Assembly: GCF_002293435.1 (NCBI RefSeq)
Contig: NZ_DBDF01000190.1
Span: 17,249 to 31,066 of the forward strand
Source: Bacteroides sp. UBA939
GTDB taxonomy: Bacteria; Bacteroidota; Bacteroidia; Bacteroidales; Bacteroidaceae
Length of the DNA: 13,818 nucleotides
Direction of reading: 5' to 3'
A program made the position numbers and the translations under genes. Below the pieces are notes generated by a model. It did not search any database. It saw only the letters and a list, made by a program, of their open reading frames with translations, and had not been told where the DNA came from. Shown piece by piece: positions 1-7,572 of the stretch (position 1 is its first letter; each line of letters opens with the position of its first letter).

Positions 1-46
1 TACCTTAGTGAAAGAAATCAGAGAATCTGTCAGCGAAGCCAAGTGA
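1..46 (+). CDS. murG: MurG C-terminal end (partial, cut by window start)
   Basis: Reading from base 2, the frame encodes TLVKEIRESVSEAK and stops at TGA (44-46), 22 bp before murC. The name rests on position: in Bacteroidetes murG, the UDP-GlcNAc transferase that makes lipid II, sits directly upstream of murC. The 14 visible residues form an amphipathic, charged helix of the kind that often ends MurG, but they are too few to identify the family on their own. Confidence 0.6.
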   Translation, partial: TLVKEIRESVSEAK

Positions 47-68
47 GTTACTATTAAAATAGAAAAAT

Positions 69-1454
69 ATGAATATAGAAAACATCAAATCTGTATATTT
101 CGTCGGTGCCGGCGGTATCGGCATGAGTGCACTTGTCCGCTATTTCCTCTTCAAAGGAAAGGTAGTGGCCGGTTACGACCGCACCCCTTCCCTATTGACT
201 GAAACACTGATTGCTGAAGGCGCACAAATACATTACGAAGAGAATGTAGACTTTATACCTGAGACTTGCAAGGATAAAGAGACGACTTTAGTAATATACA
301 CGCCGGCGGTTCCACAAAACCATGCCGAACTTATGTACTTCCGCAACAATGGCTTCGAGATACAAAAACGTGCGCAGGTTTTAGGCACAATCACATACAG
401 CAGTAAAGGTCTGTGCGTAGCGGGAACACACGGAAAGACAACCACCAGCACAATGGCGGCACATTTGCTTCATCAGTCACAGGTGGGTTGTACCGCATTT
501 CTCGGGGGAATATCGAAGAATTATGGTACTAATCTCTTATTGTCACAATCCAGCCCTTATACAGTAATCGAAGCGGATGAATTTGACCGTTCATTTCATT
601 GGCTGTCCCCTTATATGAGTGTAATCACCGCCACAGATCCCGATCACCTTGACATCTACGGGACGGTAGAAGCATATCTGGAGAGTTTTCGCCATTATAC
701 TACACTGATACAACCCGGCGGCGCATTAATTATCCACAAGGATATTACGCTGCAACCGGATGTAAAACCCGGTGTGAAGGTATATACCTACGCCCGCACC
801 GAAGGAGACTTCCATGCAGAGAATATCCGCATCGGAAATGGTGAAATCTTTATTGATTTCATCGCTCCGGACACACGCATCAACGATATCCGGTTAGGAG
901 TACCTGTCAGCATAAATATTGAGAATGGGGTAGCGGCTATGGCGCTTGCCCATCTTAACGGGGCAACAGATGAAGAAATCAAGCGTGGCATGGCGAGTTT
1001 CCGTGGTGTAGACCGCCGTTTTGATTTCAAGATCAAAACAGATCAGGTAGTGTTCCTGAGCGACTATGCCCACCATCCTGCAGAGATTGCGCAAAGCGTG
1101 AAGTCTATCCGTGATTTATATCAGGACACAAAGATTACGGCTATCTTTCAGCCGCACCTTTATACGCGTACTCGTGACTTTTACAAAGAGTTCGCAGATA
1201 GCTTGTCGTTACTTGATGAAGTTATTCTCACGGAAATCTATCCGGCACGCGAACAGCCCATTCCGGGAGTCACCAGCAAGCTGATATATGACAACCTGCG
1301 TCCGGGCATCGAGAAATGTATATGTGAAAAGGAAGAGATATTGAACCTCCTCGCCCGGAAACACATTGAAGTACTGATTACCTTAGGTGCGGGAGACATA
1401 GATAACTATGTGCCCGAAATCACAAAACTTCTTGAAGAAAGAACATCGGATTGA
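69..1454 (+). CDS. murC: UDP-N-acetylmuramate--L-alanine ligase MurC
   Basis: MurC is the cytoplasmic ATP-dependent ligase that attaches L-alanine to UDP-MurNAc, the first step of the peptidoglycan stem peptide. The 461 residues match the usual family length and show all three Mur-ligase domains. An N-terminal UDP-binding Rossmann domain carries GAGGIGMS (13-20). The central ATPase has the P-loop GTHGKTTT (119-126), EADEFDRSF (168-176) and DPDHLDIYG (190-198). The C-terminal domain has GVDRRFD (313-319), DYAHHPAEI (332-340), FQPHLYTRT (360-368) and GAGDID (440-445). HHPAEI and the long DEFDRSF segment favour MurC over MurD/E/F. The ATG at 69 places the Rossmann glycine motif at the expected distance from the N-terminus. 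It lies 22 bp after murG and 44 bp before ftsQ, so it is almost certainly part of the dcw operon. No damage is seen. Confidence 0.97.
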   Translation: MNIENIKSVYFVGAGGIGMSALVRYFLFKGKVVAGYDRTPSLLTETLIAEGAQIHYEENVDFIPETCKDKETTLVIYTPAVPQNHAELMYFRNNGFEIQKRAQVLGTITYSSKGLCVAGTHGKTTTSTMAAHLLHQSQVGCTAFLGGISKNYGTNLLLSQSSPYTVIEADEFDRSFHWLSPYMSVITATDPDHLDIYGTVEAYLESFRHYTTLIQPGGALIIHKDITLQPDVKPGVKVYTYARTEGDFHAENIRIGNGEIFIDFIAPDTRINDIRLGVPVSINIENGVAAMALAHLNGATDEEIKRGMASFRGVDRRFDFKIKTDQVVFLSDYAHHPAEIAQSVKSIRDLYQDTKITAIFQPHLYTRTRDFYKEFADSLSLLDEVILTEIYPAREQPIPGVTSKLIYDNLRPGIEKCICEKEEILNLLARKHIEVLITLGAGDIDNYVPEITKLLEERTSD

Positions 1455-1498
1455 AATAATGTCGCCGATAACGTAAACTGTAAATCATAAATAACCCA

Positions 1499-2239
1499 AT
1501 GTTAAAGAGAATTCTATTGTTCATCGTCCTGCTGCTCATCATTGCCTATATAGTGGCAGCTATCACGGTTTTCAACCGGAAGCCTGCCGGTCAGGTATGT
1601 AGTGACATGGAATTGGTTATTAAAGATGAGGTCTATGCCGGCTTTATCACTCAAAAGGAAGTTGCGGACATACTGAAGAAAAAAGGCATTTATCCGGTTG
1701 GTAAACCAATGAACCGTATTCGCAGCAAAACATTGGAACAGGAACTTGCCAAACATCCCCTCATCGATCAGGTGGAATGTTACAAAACGCCCAGTGGAAA
1801 GCTTTGCGTGAAAGTCAGCCAGAGGATTCCCATTCTCAGAGTAATGAGCGCAAACGGTGATAATTACTACTTGGACAATAAAGGTGCCGTAATGCCGCCC
1901 GACGCAAAGTGTGTGGCTCACCTTGCCGTAGTGACCGGAAAGGTAGAAAAGTCATTCGCTATGACTGATTTATATAAGTTTGCTGTATTTTTGCAGAAGA
2001 ATAAGTTTTGGGACATGCAAATTGAACAGATACATGTGTTATCGGGCAACAATGTAGAATTAGTGCCGCGCGTAGGAGACCACATTATCTATCTCGGCAA
2101 ATTAAACGACTTCGAGCGTAAACTTGAGAGAGTGAAAATATTCTATGAGAAAGGATTAAATAAGGTAGGGTGGAACAAATACTCCCGTATCAACGTTGAA
2201 TTCAGTAACCAGATTATTTGCACTAAACGTGAAATCTAA
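1499..2239 (+). CDS. ftsQ: Cell division protein FtsQ (DivIB)
   Basis: FtsQ is a bitopic inner-membrane protein of the divisome that recruits and regulates later division proteins from the periplasmic side. The 246 residues begin with a very short cytoplasmic stub (MLKR), one hydrophobic helix at about 4-24, then a periplasmic part. Residues about 32-110 fit the POTRA domain, including a HPLIDQVECYK stretch (85-95) that resembles the POTRA beta-hairpin. A mixed alpha/beta domain follows and ends with NVEFSNQIICTKREI, a typical Bacteroidetes FtsQ C-terminus. FtsQ sequences diverge fast, so the name rests on topology, length and its place between murC and ftsA. The gap to ftsA is 29 bp. The ATG at 1499 gives the membrane helix with no spare N-terminus. 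Confidence 0.93.
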   Translation: MLKRILLFIVLLLIIAYIVAAITVFNRKPAGQVCSDMELVIKDEVYAGFITQKEVADILKKKGIYPVGKPMNRIRSKTLEQELAKHPLIDQVECYKTPSGKLCVKVSQRIPILRVMSANGDNYYLDNKGAVMPPDAKCVAHLAVVTGKVEKSFAMTDLYKFAVFLQKNKFWDMQIEQIHVLSGNNVELVPRVGDHIIYLGKLNDFERKLERVKIFYEKGLNKVGWNKYSRINVEFSNQIICTKREI

Positions 2240-2268
2240 AAAGAATAGTTAATATAAAGAATACATCT

Positions 2269-3690
2269 ATGGCAACAACAGAATTTATCGTCGCTATTGA
2301 GTTGGGTTCTTCCAAGATTTCCGGCCTTGCAGGAAAGAAGAACAGTGACGGAAGCATACAAGTGCTGGCCTATGCACATGAGGATGCCACTTCCTTTATC
2401 CACAAAGGTGTCATTTATAACATTGACAAGACCGCGCAGGCAGTGACTTCTATCATCAACAAGCTGGAAGGCCAGTTGCACAGCTCCATTGCCAAAGTAT
2501 ATGTAGGCATTGGCGGACAATCATTGCGTACCGTGAAGAATGTGGTGAGCCGCGTACTGGAACAAGAAGGGATCATCTCGCAAGAATTGGTAGACGCTAT
2601 CAGCGACGAGAATCTCGAAACTCCTTTAGTGGATATGAATATATTGGATGTAGCCCCGCAGGAATATAAAATAGACAACAGCCTGCAGGCAGACCCGGTA
2701 GGCGTAGCCGGAAAACGTATCACCGGACAGTTCCTGAATATTGTGGCTCGCACTTCCCTTAAAAAGAATCTGGAACATAGCTTTGAGCAAGCCAAAGTGG
2801 AAACCGCCGACCTGCTTATTGCTCCGGTAGCCCTTGCGAATGCCGTACTGACAGAAGGCGAGATGCGTTCGGGATGTGCTTTGGTTGACTTCGGGGCGGA
2901 TACTACTACCGTATCGGTATATAAAAATAATATTCTCCGCTTCCTCAGCGTATTGCCGTTGGGTGGTAATAACATAACCCGCGACATTGCTTCCCTGCAA
3001 ATGGAAGAAAGCGAAGCCGAACAACTGAAACTGAAATATGGCGATATGCTTTATGAGGAAGAAGGGACGGATACACCGGCTGTTTGTACGCTTGAAGATG
3101 GTCGCAACATTGAACTCAACGTACTGAACAACATTATTGAAGCCCGCGCCGAGGAGATTCTTACCAACGTATGGAGCCAACTGCAATTGTCGGGATACGA
3201 AGACAAACTGTTGTCCGGTGTCGTCTTCACAGGAGGAGGAGCCAATTTGAAGAATCTGGAAGAGGTTTTCCGTAAACGCAGCAAGATGGACAAAGTGAAG
3301 ACTACCAGGTTTGTCCACAATACGATTCATGGTTTCGGCGATATATTGAAGAAAGACGGCATGCAAAACACGTTGTTAGGATTACTCGCCGCAGGAAATG
3401 AAAACTGCTGCCTGCAGGAAGCAAAGCCTGCCGCAACTGCCACCACTGCGACTGCTGCTCCGGCTTCGACGAAACCTACCGATATGTTTGACGATGATGA
3501 AGCTCTGAAAGAACAAGCTGCCGCCGCCCGCGCTGCCAAGGCTCAACGTGAAAAAGAAGAGAAAGAGCGCAAGGAGAGAGAAAGAAAAGAAAAAGAAGAG
3601 AAGAAAAAGAAGAAAGAAGGCCCCAACTGGTTTGAAAAGACCTTCAACAAACTTTCTAATGAGATATTTTCGGATGATGACTTGAAATAA
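2269..3690 (+). CDS. ftsA: Cell division protein FtsA
   Basis: FtsA is the actin-like ATPase that ties FtsZ filaments to the inner membrane. The phosphate-1 motif is AIELGSSKISGL (9-20), the FtsA-specific 1C subdomain lies at about 84-162, phosphate-2 is LVDFGADTTTVSVY (205-218), and the adenosine motif is VVFTGGGANLKNL (318-330). At 473 residues it is longer than the roughly 420 of E. coli FtsA. The extra length is a C-terminal linker: an Ala/Thr-rich run (386-403), an acidic patch (407-411), then a strongly charged Lys/Glu/Arg helix (425-450). The last 22 residues, starting GPNWFEKTFNKLSNEIF, form an amphipathic helix like the usual membrane-targeting sequence. It is 17 bp upstream of ftsZ and almost certainly co-transcribed with it. 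Confidence 0.97.
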   Translation: MATTEFIVAIELGSSKISGLAGKKNSDGSIQVLAYAHEDATSFIHKGVIYNIDKTAQAVTSIINKLEGQLHSSIAKVYVGIGGQSLRTVKNVVSRVLEQEGIISQELVDAISDENLETPLVDMNILDVAPQEYKIDNSLQADPVGVAGKRITGQFLNIVARTSLKKNLEHSFEQAKVETADLLIAPVALANAVLTEGEMRSGCALVDFGADTTTVSVYKNNILRFLSVLPLGGNNITRDIASLQMEESEAEQLKLKYGDMLYEEEGTDTPAVCTLEDGRNIELNVLNNIIEARAEEILTNVWSQLQLSGYEDKLLSGVVFTGGGANLKNLEEVFRKRSKMDKVKTTRFVHNTIHGFGDILKKDGMQNTLLGLLAAGNENCCLQEAKPAATATTATAAPASTKPTDMFDDDEALKEQAAAARAAKAQREKEEKERKERERKEKEEKKKKKEGPNWFEKTFNKLSNEIFSDDDLK

Positions 3691-3707
3691 TTAAAATCCT
3701 ATTAATC

Positions 3708-5027
3708 ATGGACGATATAGTAGAATTCGATTTCCCGACAGACTCGCCAAAGATTATCAAGGTAATCGGCGTAGGCGGAGGTGGAGGTAATGCCGTAAAC
3801 CACATGTACCGGGAAGGTATACATGATGTGACGTTCGTACTGTGTAACACCGATAACCAGGCGTTGAAACAGTCTCCCGTCCCTGTGAAACTGCAATTGG
3901 GACGCTCTATCACTGAAGGGCTGGGTGCAGGGAATCGTCCCGAACGCGCCCGCGAAGCCGCTGAAGAAAGTAGCAAAGAGATAAAATCTCTGTTGAGCGA
4001 TGGTACGAAGATGGTATTCATCACTGCCGGAATGGGTGGAGGAACCGGTACGGGCGCTGCTCCTGTCATTGCCCGCATTGCCAAGGAAATGGACATCCTG
4101 ACTGTTGGTATTGTTACCATTCCTTTCATTTTCGAAGGTGAAAAGAAGATTATCCAGGCATTGGATGGAGTGGAACGTATTGCCCAACATGTAGATGCGT
4201 TGCTGGTTATCAATAACGAGCGTCTGCGCGAAATATATTCCGACCTTACTTTCATAAATGCTTTCGGCAAGGCGGACGATACATTGTCAATCGCTGCAAA
4301 AAGTATTGCTGAAATCATCACCATGCGCGGAACGGTCAACCTTGACTTTGCCGATGTGAAGACCATTCTCAAAGACGGTGGCGTAGCTATTATGAGTACC
4401 GGCTTCGGCGAAGGTGAAAGTCGTGTGACAAAGGCCATTGACGATGCCTTGCATTCACCGCTACTGAACAACAATGATATTTTCAATGCGAAGAAAGTAA
4501 TGCTGAATGTATCGTTCTGCGAGAATTCGGAACTGATGATGGAGGAGATGAACGAGATTCACGATTTCATGAGTAAGTTCCGCGAAGGCGTAGAGGTGAT
4601 TTGGGGAGTAGCTGTAGACAGTACCTTAGACAGCAAAGTGAAGATAACCGTACTTGCCACCGGCTTCGGTGTGGAAGATGTGCCCGGCATGGACAGTATC
4701 CTCGAAAAGCGCAATCAGGAAGAAGAGGAACGCCAGCTTCAACTGGAAGAAGAGAAAGAAAAGAATAAAGAACGTATCCGTAAGGTTTACGGCGAAAGCG
4801 CCAACGGCATTGGTAGCAAGAACATTCGCAAGCGTCGCCATATCTATATCTTTAATCCTGAAGATATGAATAATACCGATATTATAAGTATGGTGGAGAA
4901 TTCTCCGACTTACTTGCGTGATAAAAGTATGCTGAATGCTATTAAGGCGAAGGCTGCCGCCAAGGAGCAGATGGCTGCGCAAGAAGCGCCGGAAAGCGAA
5001 AATGTGGGAGGGGTTATTACCTTTTGA
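3708..5027 (+). CDS. ftsZ: Cell division protein FtsZ
   Basis: FtsZ is the tubulin-like GTPase that polymerises into the cytokinetic Z ring. The 439 residues contain the N-terminal glycine loop GVGGGGGNAV (21-30), the tubulin signature GGGTGTG (110-116), and the T7 synergy loop NLDFADV (211-217), whose acidic residues complete the active site of the next subunit. The globular core ends at about 322 with ATGFGVED. A linker rich in Glu, Gln and Lys follows (about 333-360), then basic KNIRKRRHIYIF (371-382). A segment resembling the conserved FtsZ C-terminal peptide, NSPTYLRDK (398-406), lies 33 residues before the end, and an Ala/Lys-rich tail ends in GGVITF. In most bacteria that peptide is almost terminal. 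ftsZ is the last gene of the dcw operon here, followed by a repeat-filled spacer. Confidence 0.98.
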   Translation: MDDIVEFDFPTDSPKIIKVIGVGGGGGNAVNHMYREGIHDVTFVLCNTDNQALKQSPVPVKLQLGRSITEGLGAGNRPERAREAAEESSKEIKSLLSDGTKMVFITAGMGGGTGTGAAPVIARIAKEMDILTVGIVTIPFIFEGEKKIIQALDGVERIAQHVDALLVINNERLREIYSDLTFINAFGKADDTLSIAAKSIAEIITMRGTVNLDFADVKTILKDGGVAIMSTGFGEGESRVTKAIDDALHSPLLNNNDIFNAKKVMLNVSFCENSELMMEEMNEIHDFMSKFREGVEVIWGVAVDSTLDSKVKITVLATGFGVEDVPGMDSILEKRNQEEEERQLQLEEEKEKNKERIRKVYGESANGIGSKNIRKRRHIYIFNPEDMNNTDIISMVENSPTYLRDKSMLNAIKAKAAAKEQMAAQEAPESENVGGVITF

Positions 5028-5046
5028 TTAGCAGTAAGGGATTAGC

Positions 5047-5147
5047 GTTTAACGTTTAACGTTTAGTGATTAATGTTTAGTGATAAGTGATTAACCACCA
5101 ATCACTAATCACTAAACATTAATCACTAATCACTCACCATTAATCAC
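5047..5147. repeat. Heptad repeat array forming a long hairpin
   Basis: Fourteen consecutive 7-base units run without a phase break from 5047 to 5144, followed by a partial unit. The first units are gtttaac, gtttaac, gtttagt, gattaat, gtttagt, gataagt, gattaac. The next are caccaat, cactaat, cactaaa, cattaat, cactaat, cactcac, cattaat. The second half is the complement of the first, so 5063-5092 pairs with 5100-5129: 30 bp, one mismatch, 7-base loop. It lies 19 bp after ftsZ and 40 bp before yqeY. The stem is AT-rich and has no clear U-tract, so a terminator role for the dcw transcript is possible but unproven. Confidence 0.85.
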
Positions 5148-5187
5148 CATTTATATTCAAGTACTTAAACAATAATAAAACAAGCGT

Positions 5188-5637
5188 ATGGATTTATTTG
5201 AAAGAGTCAGCGAAGACATTAAAACCGCAATGAAAGCCCGGGATAAAGTGGCTCTCGAAACATTGAGAAACATAAAGAAAGTATTTCTGGAAGCTAAAAC
5301 CGCTCCGGGAGCCAATGATACTCTGACCGACGATGCTGCATTGAAAATCATACAGAAGTTAGTCAAGCAAGGTAAAGACGCAGCCGATATTTATGTGCAG
5401 CAAAGCCGTCAGGATTTGGCAAATGACGAGTTAGCCCAAGTGAAAGTTATGGAAGCTTACCTCCCCAAACAGATGACTGCCGAAGAACTGGAAGCAGCTT
5501 TGAAAGAAATCATTGCCGAAGTCGGCGCAAGCGGTGGTAAGGATATGGGTAAGGTAATGGGAGTCGCTTCCAAGAAGCTCGCCGGACTTGCCGAAGGTCG
5601 TGCCATCTCTGCCAAAGTAAAAGAATTGCTTGGATAA
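5188..5637 (+). CDS. GatB/YqeY domain protein
   Basis: This is a stand-alone YqeY-family protein, a homologue of the tail domain of the GatB subunit of Asp/Glu-tRNA amidotransferase. That domain contacts tRNA in GatB. The role of free YqeY proteins is not settled. The 149 residues match the family length of about 148-150. Visible family features are an N-terminal helix MDLFERVSEDIKTAMKARDK, the segment LVKQGKDAADIYVQQSRQDL (58-77), YLPKQM (91-96), GKDMGKVMG (117-125) and GRAISAKVKELLG at the end. The first part is all-helical and the second a small helical tail domain, as expected. It follows ftsZ by 160 bp across the hairpin array. A weak -7-like TATATTCA at 5152-5159 could give it its own promoter, but I cannot confirm that. 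Confidence 0.93.
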   Translation: MDLFERVSEDIKTAMKARDKVALETLRNIKKVFLEAKTAPGANDTLTDDAALKIIQKLVKQGKDAADIYVQQSRQDLANDELAQVKVMEAYLPKQMTAEELEAALKEIIAEVGASGGKDMGKVMGVASKKLAGLAEGRAISAKVKELLG

Positions 5638-5710
5638 GGATTTGCCACGAAAGATATTTTTCACCCGCAGATTAGGCAGTTAACACAGATTAGGTATTAT
5701 TGCGAATCAG
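5638..5710. other. Spacer after yqeY with a short direct repeat
   Basis: No gene is seen. The octamer cagattag occurs twice 18 bp apart (5668-5675 and 5686-5693) in a context of cacg and cacag motifs. This simple degenerate repeat text leads directly into element A. No hairpin with a T-run, hence no convincing terminator for yqeY, is visible. Confidence 0.5.
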
Positions 5711-5864
5711 GAGTTAGAGGAGTTAAAGGAGTTATCAGCCAACAAGTTGGCTTAGAAGTTAAAGCTGATACTAAGGTTATATGATTCACGGAGTATCGGC
5801 TTTAACTCCTTAACGACTAACGAAGTGATAACTCCTTTAACTACAGCATGAATAATGCGGGTTA
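5711..5864. repeat. Intergenic repeat element A (nested inverted repeat)
   Basis: This noncoding element has nested arms. The outer arm 5721-5737 (agttaaaggagttatca) is perfectly complementary to 5826-5842. A middle pair, about 5755-5773 with about 5790-5808, matches apart from G-U type changes. A 7-bp hairpin with a 2-base loop sits at 5737-5752 (agccaac-aa-gttggct). The left edge has three 9-base steps starting with gagtta (5711, 5720, 5729). The right edge ends in ctacagcatgaataatgc, and the 49 bp at 5816-5864 recur at 8898-8946 with two mismatches. A second atgaataat copy follows at 5876-5884. It could be a REP/MITE-like nonautonomous element or a structured RNA; nothing codes here. Confidence 0.75.
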
Positions 5865-5955
5865 ACTACTGCTCTATGAATAATACGCATTATCGCTTTT
5901 CGGTTTCTTTCGCATTTTTCACAACGTTGCAATTCTTATTTCAAAATACTATCCT

Positions 5956-5963
5956 TATATTTG
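5956..5963 (+). promoter_or_regulatory. Bacteroides-type -7 box upstream of the acyloxyacyl hydrolase gene
   Basis: TATATTTG matches the Bacteroides -7 consensus TAnnTTTG exactly and lies 79 bp before the ATG at 6043. A TTTG-like -33 element is not obvious at the usual 19-21 bp upstream. The implied leader is about 70 nt and contains a short palindrome, ggaatattcc (5999-6008). Confidence 0.6.
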
Positions 5964-6042
5964 CCGCACATTTTCAGAAGAACATTTCATAATAACAGGG
6001 AATATTCCTCATAATAATAAAAGTACAACTCCGACGCTGAAT

Positions 6043-7353
6043 ATGGATAGCAATACAAAGAGGTGGCAATCAGTAATTCTTGCAGGACTAATGTTTTTCT
6101 TGTTCGATGCTTATGCGGGAAACCGTGCTTGTGCAGAGAACAGAGAGTTCAGCAACAGTGTATCGGAAACCAACGACAGTGTACCGGAGAGAAGTAATAC
6201 TGCTCCGGATAGTAACCCGAAGAAGACCTCTTTCACGCAACGCTTTATCCATAAACTTGGTGTAGAATACCGTCCGGGATACATTTTCCCTACAAATTCT
6301 TTTCTTGCCGGAGACAACCGCATATACGAACCTTTCCAATGGGGATACTCCGCCCATCTGAAATATGCATTCCAATTTAAGCCCAATACAAGGGCCGACC
6401 GGATTTACGGCGGCGCTTACCAAGGTATAGGCGTGGGTTACTACGACTTTGGCAGCAAGGAAGAACTGGGCAATCCAACTGCCATTTACCTTTACCAGGG
6501 AGCGCGCATCGCACGGATTACTTCACGGTTGTCACTCAATTACGAATGGAACTTCGGTCTATCATTCGGTTGGAAACCTTATGACCAGTACGAAAACCCG
6601 AACAACACTGTCATCGGTTCAAAGGCTAACGCGTATCTCAACGCAGGCGTACAACTGAACTGGATGGTGATGCGCCAGGTTGATTTGATTGCCGGAGTTT
6701 CAGCGACACACTTCTCCAATGGCAATACCAAATTCCCGAATACGGGTTTGAACACGATAGGCCTTAAAGTAGGTGTGATTTACAACTTCAACAGGCCGGA
6801 AGAGGCATTGACCAAACCGGTGTATCAAACTCCCGTACCGGAATTCCAACGCCATGTCAGTTATGACTTAACCATGTTCGGTTCATGGCGACGGAAAGGC
6901 GTATTTGTATCAGAGGGGCAGATTGCTTCGCCGCATTCGTATACGGTGCTTGGCTTTAACTTTGCCCCCATGTACAACATCGGATATAAATTCCGTACGG
7001 GTGTATCGCTGGATGGTGTGTACGATGCCAGCGCCAACGTTTACACCATCCCCGGTAACGGTGATGAATGTTACCAACCCCCTTTCGACAAGCAAATAGC
7101 ACTGGGAATTTCCGGACGGGCTGAGTATGTTATGCCATATTTTACCGTGGGCGTAGGAATAGGCGCCAACATTCTGCATAGTGGCAATGACCACAAAGGC
7201 ATCTATCAGGTACTGACTCTGAAAGTGGAACTTACCCGGAGTTCATATCTCCATATCGGATATAATCTGAAGGATTTCAAAAACCCGAATTTCCTGATGT
7301 TAGGTCTCGGACTACGCTTTAATAATAAGTATCCTACTTCCCATCGCCGATAA
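6043..7353 (+). CDS. Acyloxyacyl hydrolase / PagL-like outer-membrane protein, apparently two domains
   Basis: This is a predicted outer-membrane beta-barrel of the lipid A 3-O-deacylase (PagL)/acyloxyacyl hydrolase type, which removes an acyl chain from lipid A. Residues 1-26 are a signal peptide (Lys/Arg then VILAGLMFFLF, cleavage near AYA or ACA). Residues about 70-250 alternate strands and turns and carry the family active-site text ATHFSNGN (221-228) and FPNTGLN (231-237), so His223 and Ser225 match the PagL catalytic pair. The third PagL residue, Glu, falls on Asn237. Residues about 270-427 look like a second barrel-type unit ending LHIGYNLKDFKNPNFLMLGLGLRF; aligned with the first, its Ser position reads Gly. 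At 436 residues it is about twice the size of Pseudomonas PagL. It converges on the deacylase gene across element B. Enzyme activity is inferred, not shown. Confidence 0.8.
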   Translation: MDSNTKRWQSVILAGLMFFLFDAYAGNRACAENREFSNSVSETNDSVPERSNTAPDSNPKKTSFTQRFIHKLGVEYRPGYIFPTNSFLAGDNRIYEPFQWGYSAHLKYAFQFKPNTRADRIYGGAYQGIGVGYYDFGSKEELGNPTAIYLYQGARIARITSRLSLNYEWNFGLSFGWKPYDQYENPNNTVIGSKANAYLNAGVQLNWMVMRQVDLIAGVSATHFSNGNTKFPNTGLNTIGLKVGVIYNFNRPEEALTKPVYQTPVPEFQRHVSYDLTMFGSWRRKGVFVSEGQIASPHSYTVLGFNFAPMYNIGYKFRTGVSLDGVYDASANVYTIPGNGDECYQPPFDKQIALGISGRAEYVMPYFTVGVGIGANILHSGNDHKGIYQVLTLKVELTRSSYLHIGYNLKDFKNPNFLMLGLGLRFNNKYPTSHRR

Positions 7354-7356
7354 TAG

Positions 7357-7561
7357 TGTAGGAGTTAGGAGTTAAAGAAGTTATCAGCCAACAGTTAACT
7401 TAGTAGTTAGAAGACCCAATACTCCGGAACATATAACCAAGACTATCAACTACTTACTACTTATTGCTTACTACTAACTACTTGCTACCAACTACTTGCT
7501 ACTTACTACTAACTACTTGCTACTTACTACTAACTACTAACTCCTACAATATGAATAATGC
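7357..7561. repeat. Intergenic repeat element B with heptad tandem repeats
   Basis: It fills the spacer between two convergent genes. The left edge tgtaggagttag (7357-7368) is the exact complement of ctaactcctaca (7537-7548), and tagtagttag (7401-7410) is complementary to 7530-7539. Bases 7368-7392 match element A (5719-5743) at 24 of 25 positions. Between about 7476 and 7545 the text is a run of 7-base units such as aactact, tgctact and tactact, including two perfect 21-base copies (7490-7510 and 7511-7531). It ends in atgaataatgc (7551-7561), like A and C. It may act as a bidirectional transcription barrier; that is inference. Confidence 0.8.
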
Positions 7562-7572
7562 AACCCAGGAAC

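Noticed and set aside
2415..3366. Long minus-strand open frames inside ftsA (190 and 246 residues)
   Set aside because: They lie wholly within a well-supported gene, are low in recognisable motifs, and follow from the codon pattern of ftsA.
3656..4486. 276-residue minus-strand open frame opposite ftsZ
   Set aside because: It shadows ftsZ, has a Ser/Pro/Ile-rich composition typical of antisense reading, and no promoter or family motif.
5063..5129. Classical rho-independent terminator for ftsZ
   Set aside because: The hairpin is strong in length but AT-rich and not followed by a T-run, so it is reported as a repeat hairpin rather than a terminator.
5711..5864. Insertion sequence or transposase remnant
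   Set aside because: No open frame, no target-site duplication and no transposase text were found; only nested short arms are visible.
5999..6008. Palindrome ggaatattcc in the leader of the PagL-like gene as an operator
   Set aside because: A 10-bp palindrome in AT-rich DNA is expected by chance often enough, and no partner site was seen.
7440..7550. CRISPR array
   Set aside because: The repeats are 7-21 bp tandem units with no unique spacers and no cas genes nearby.
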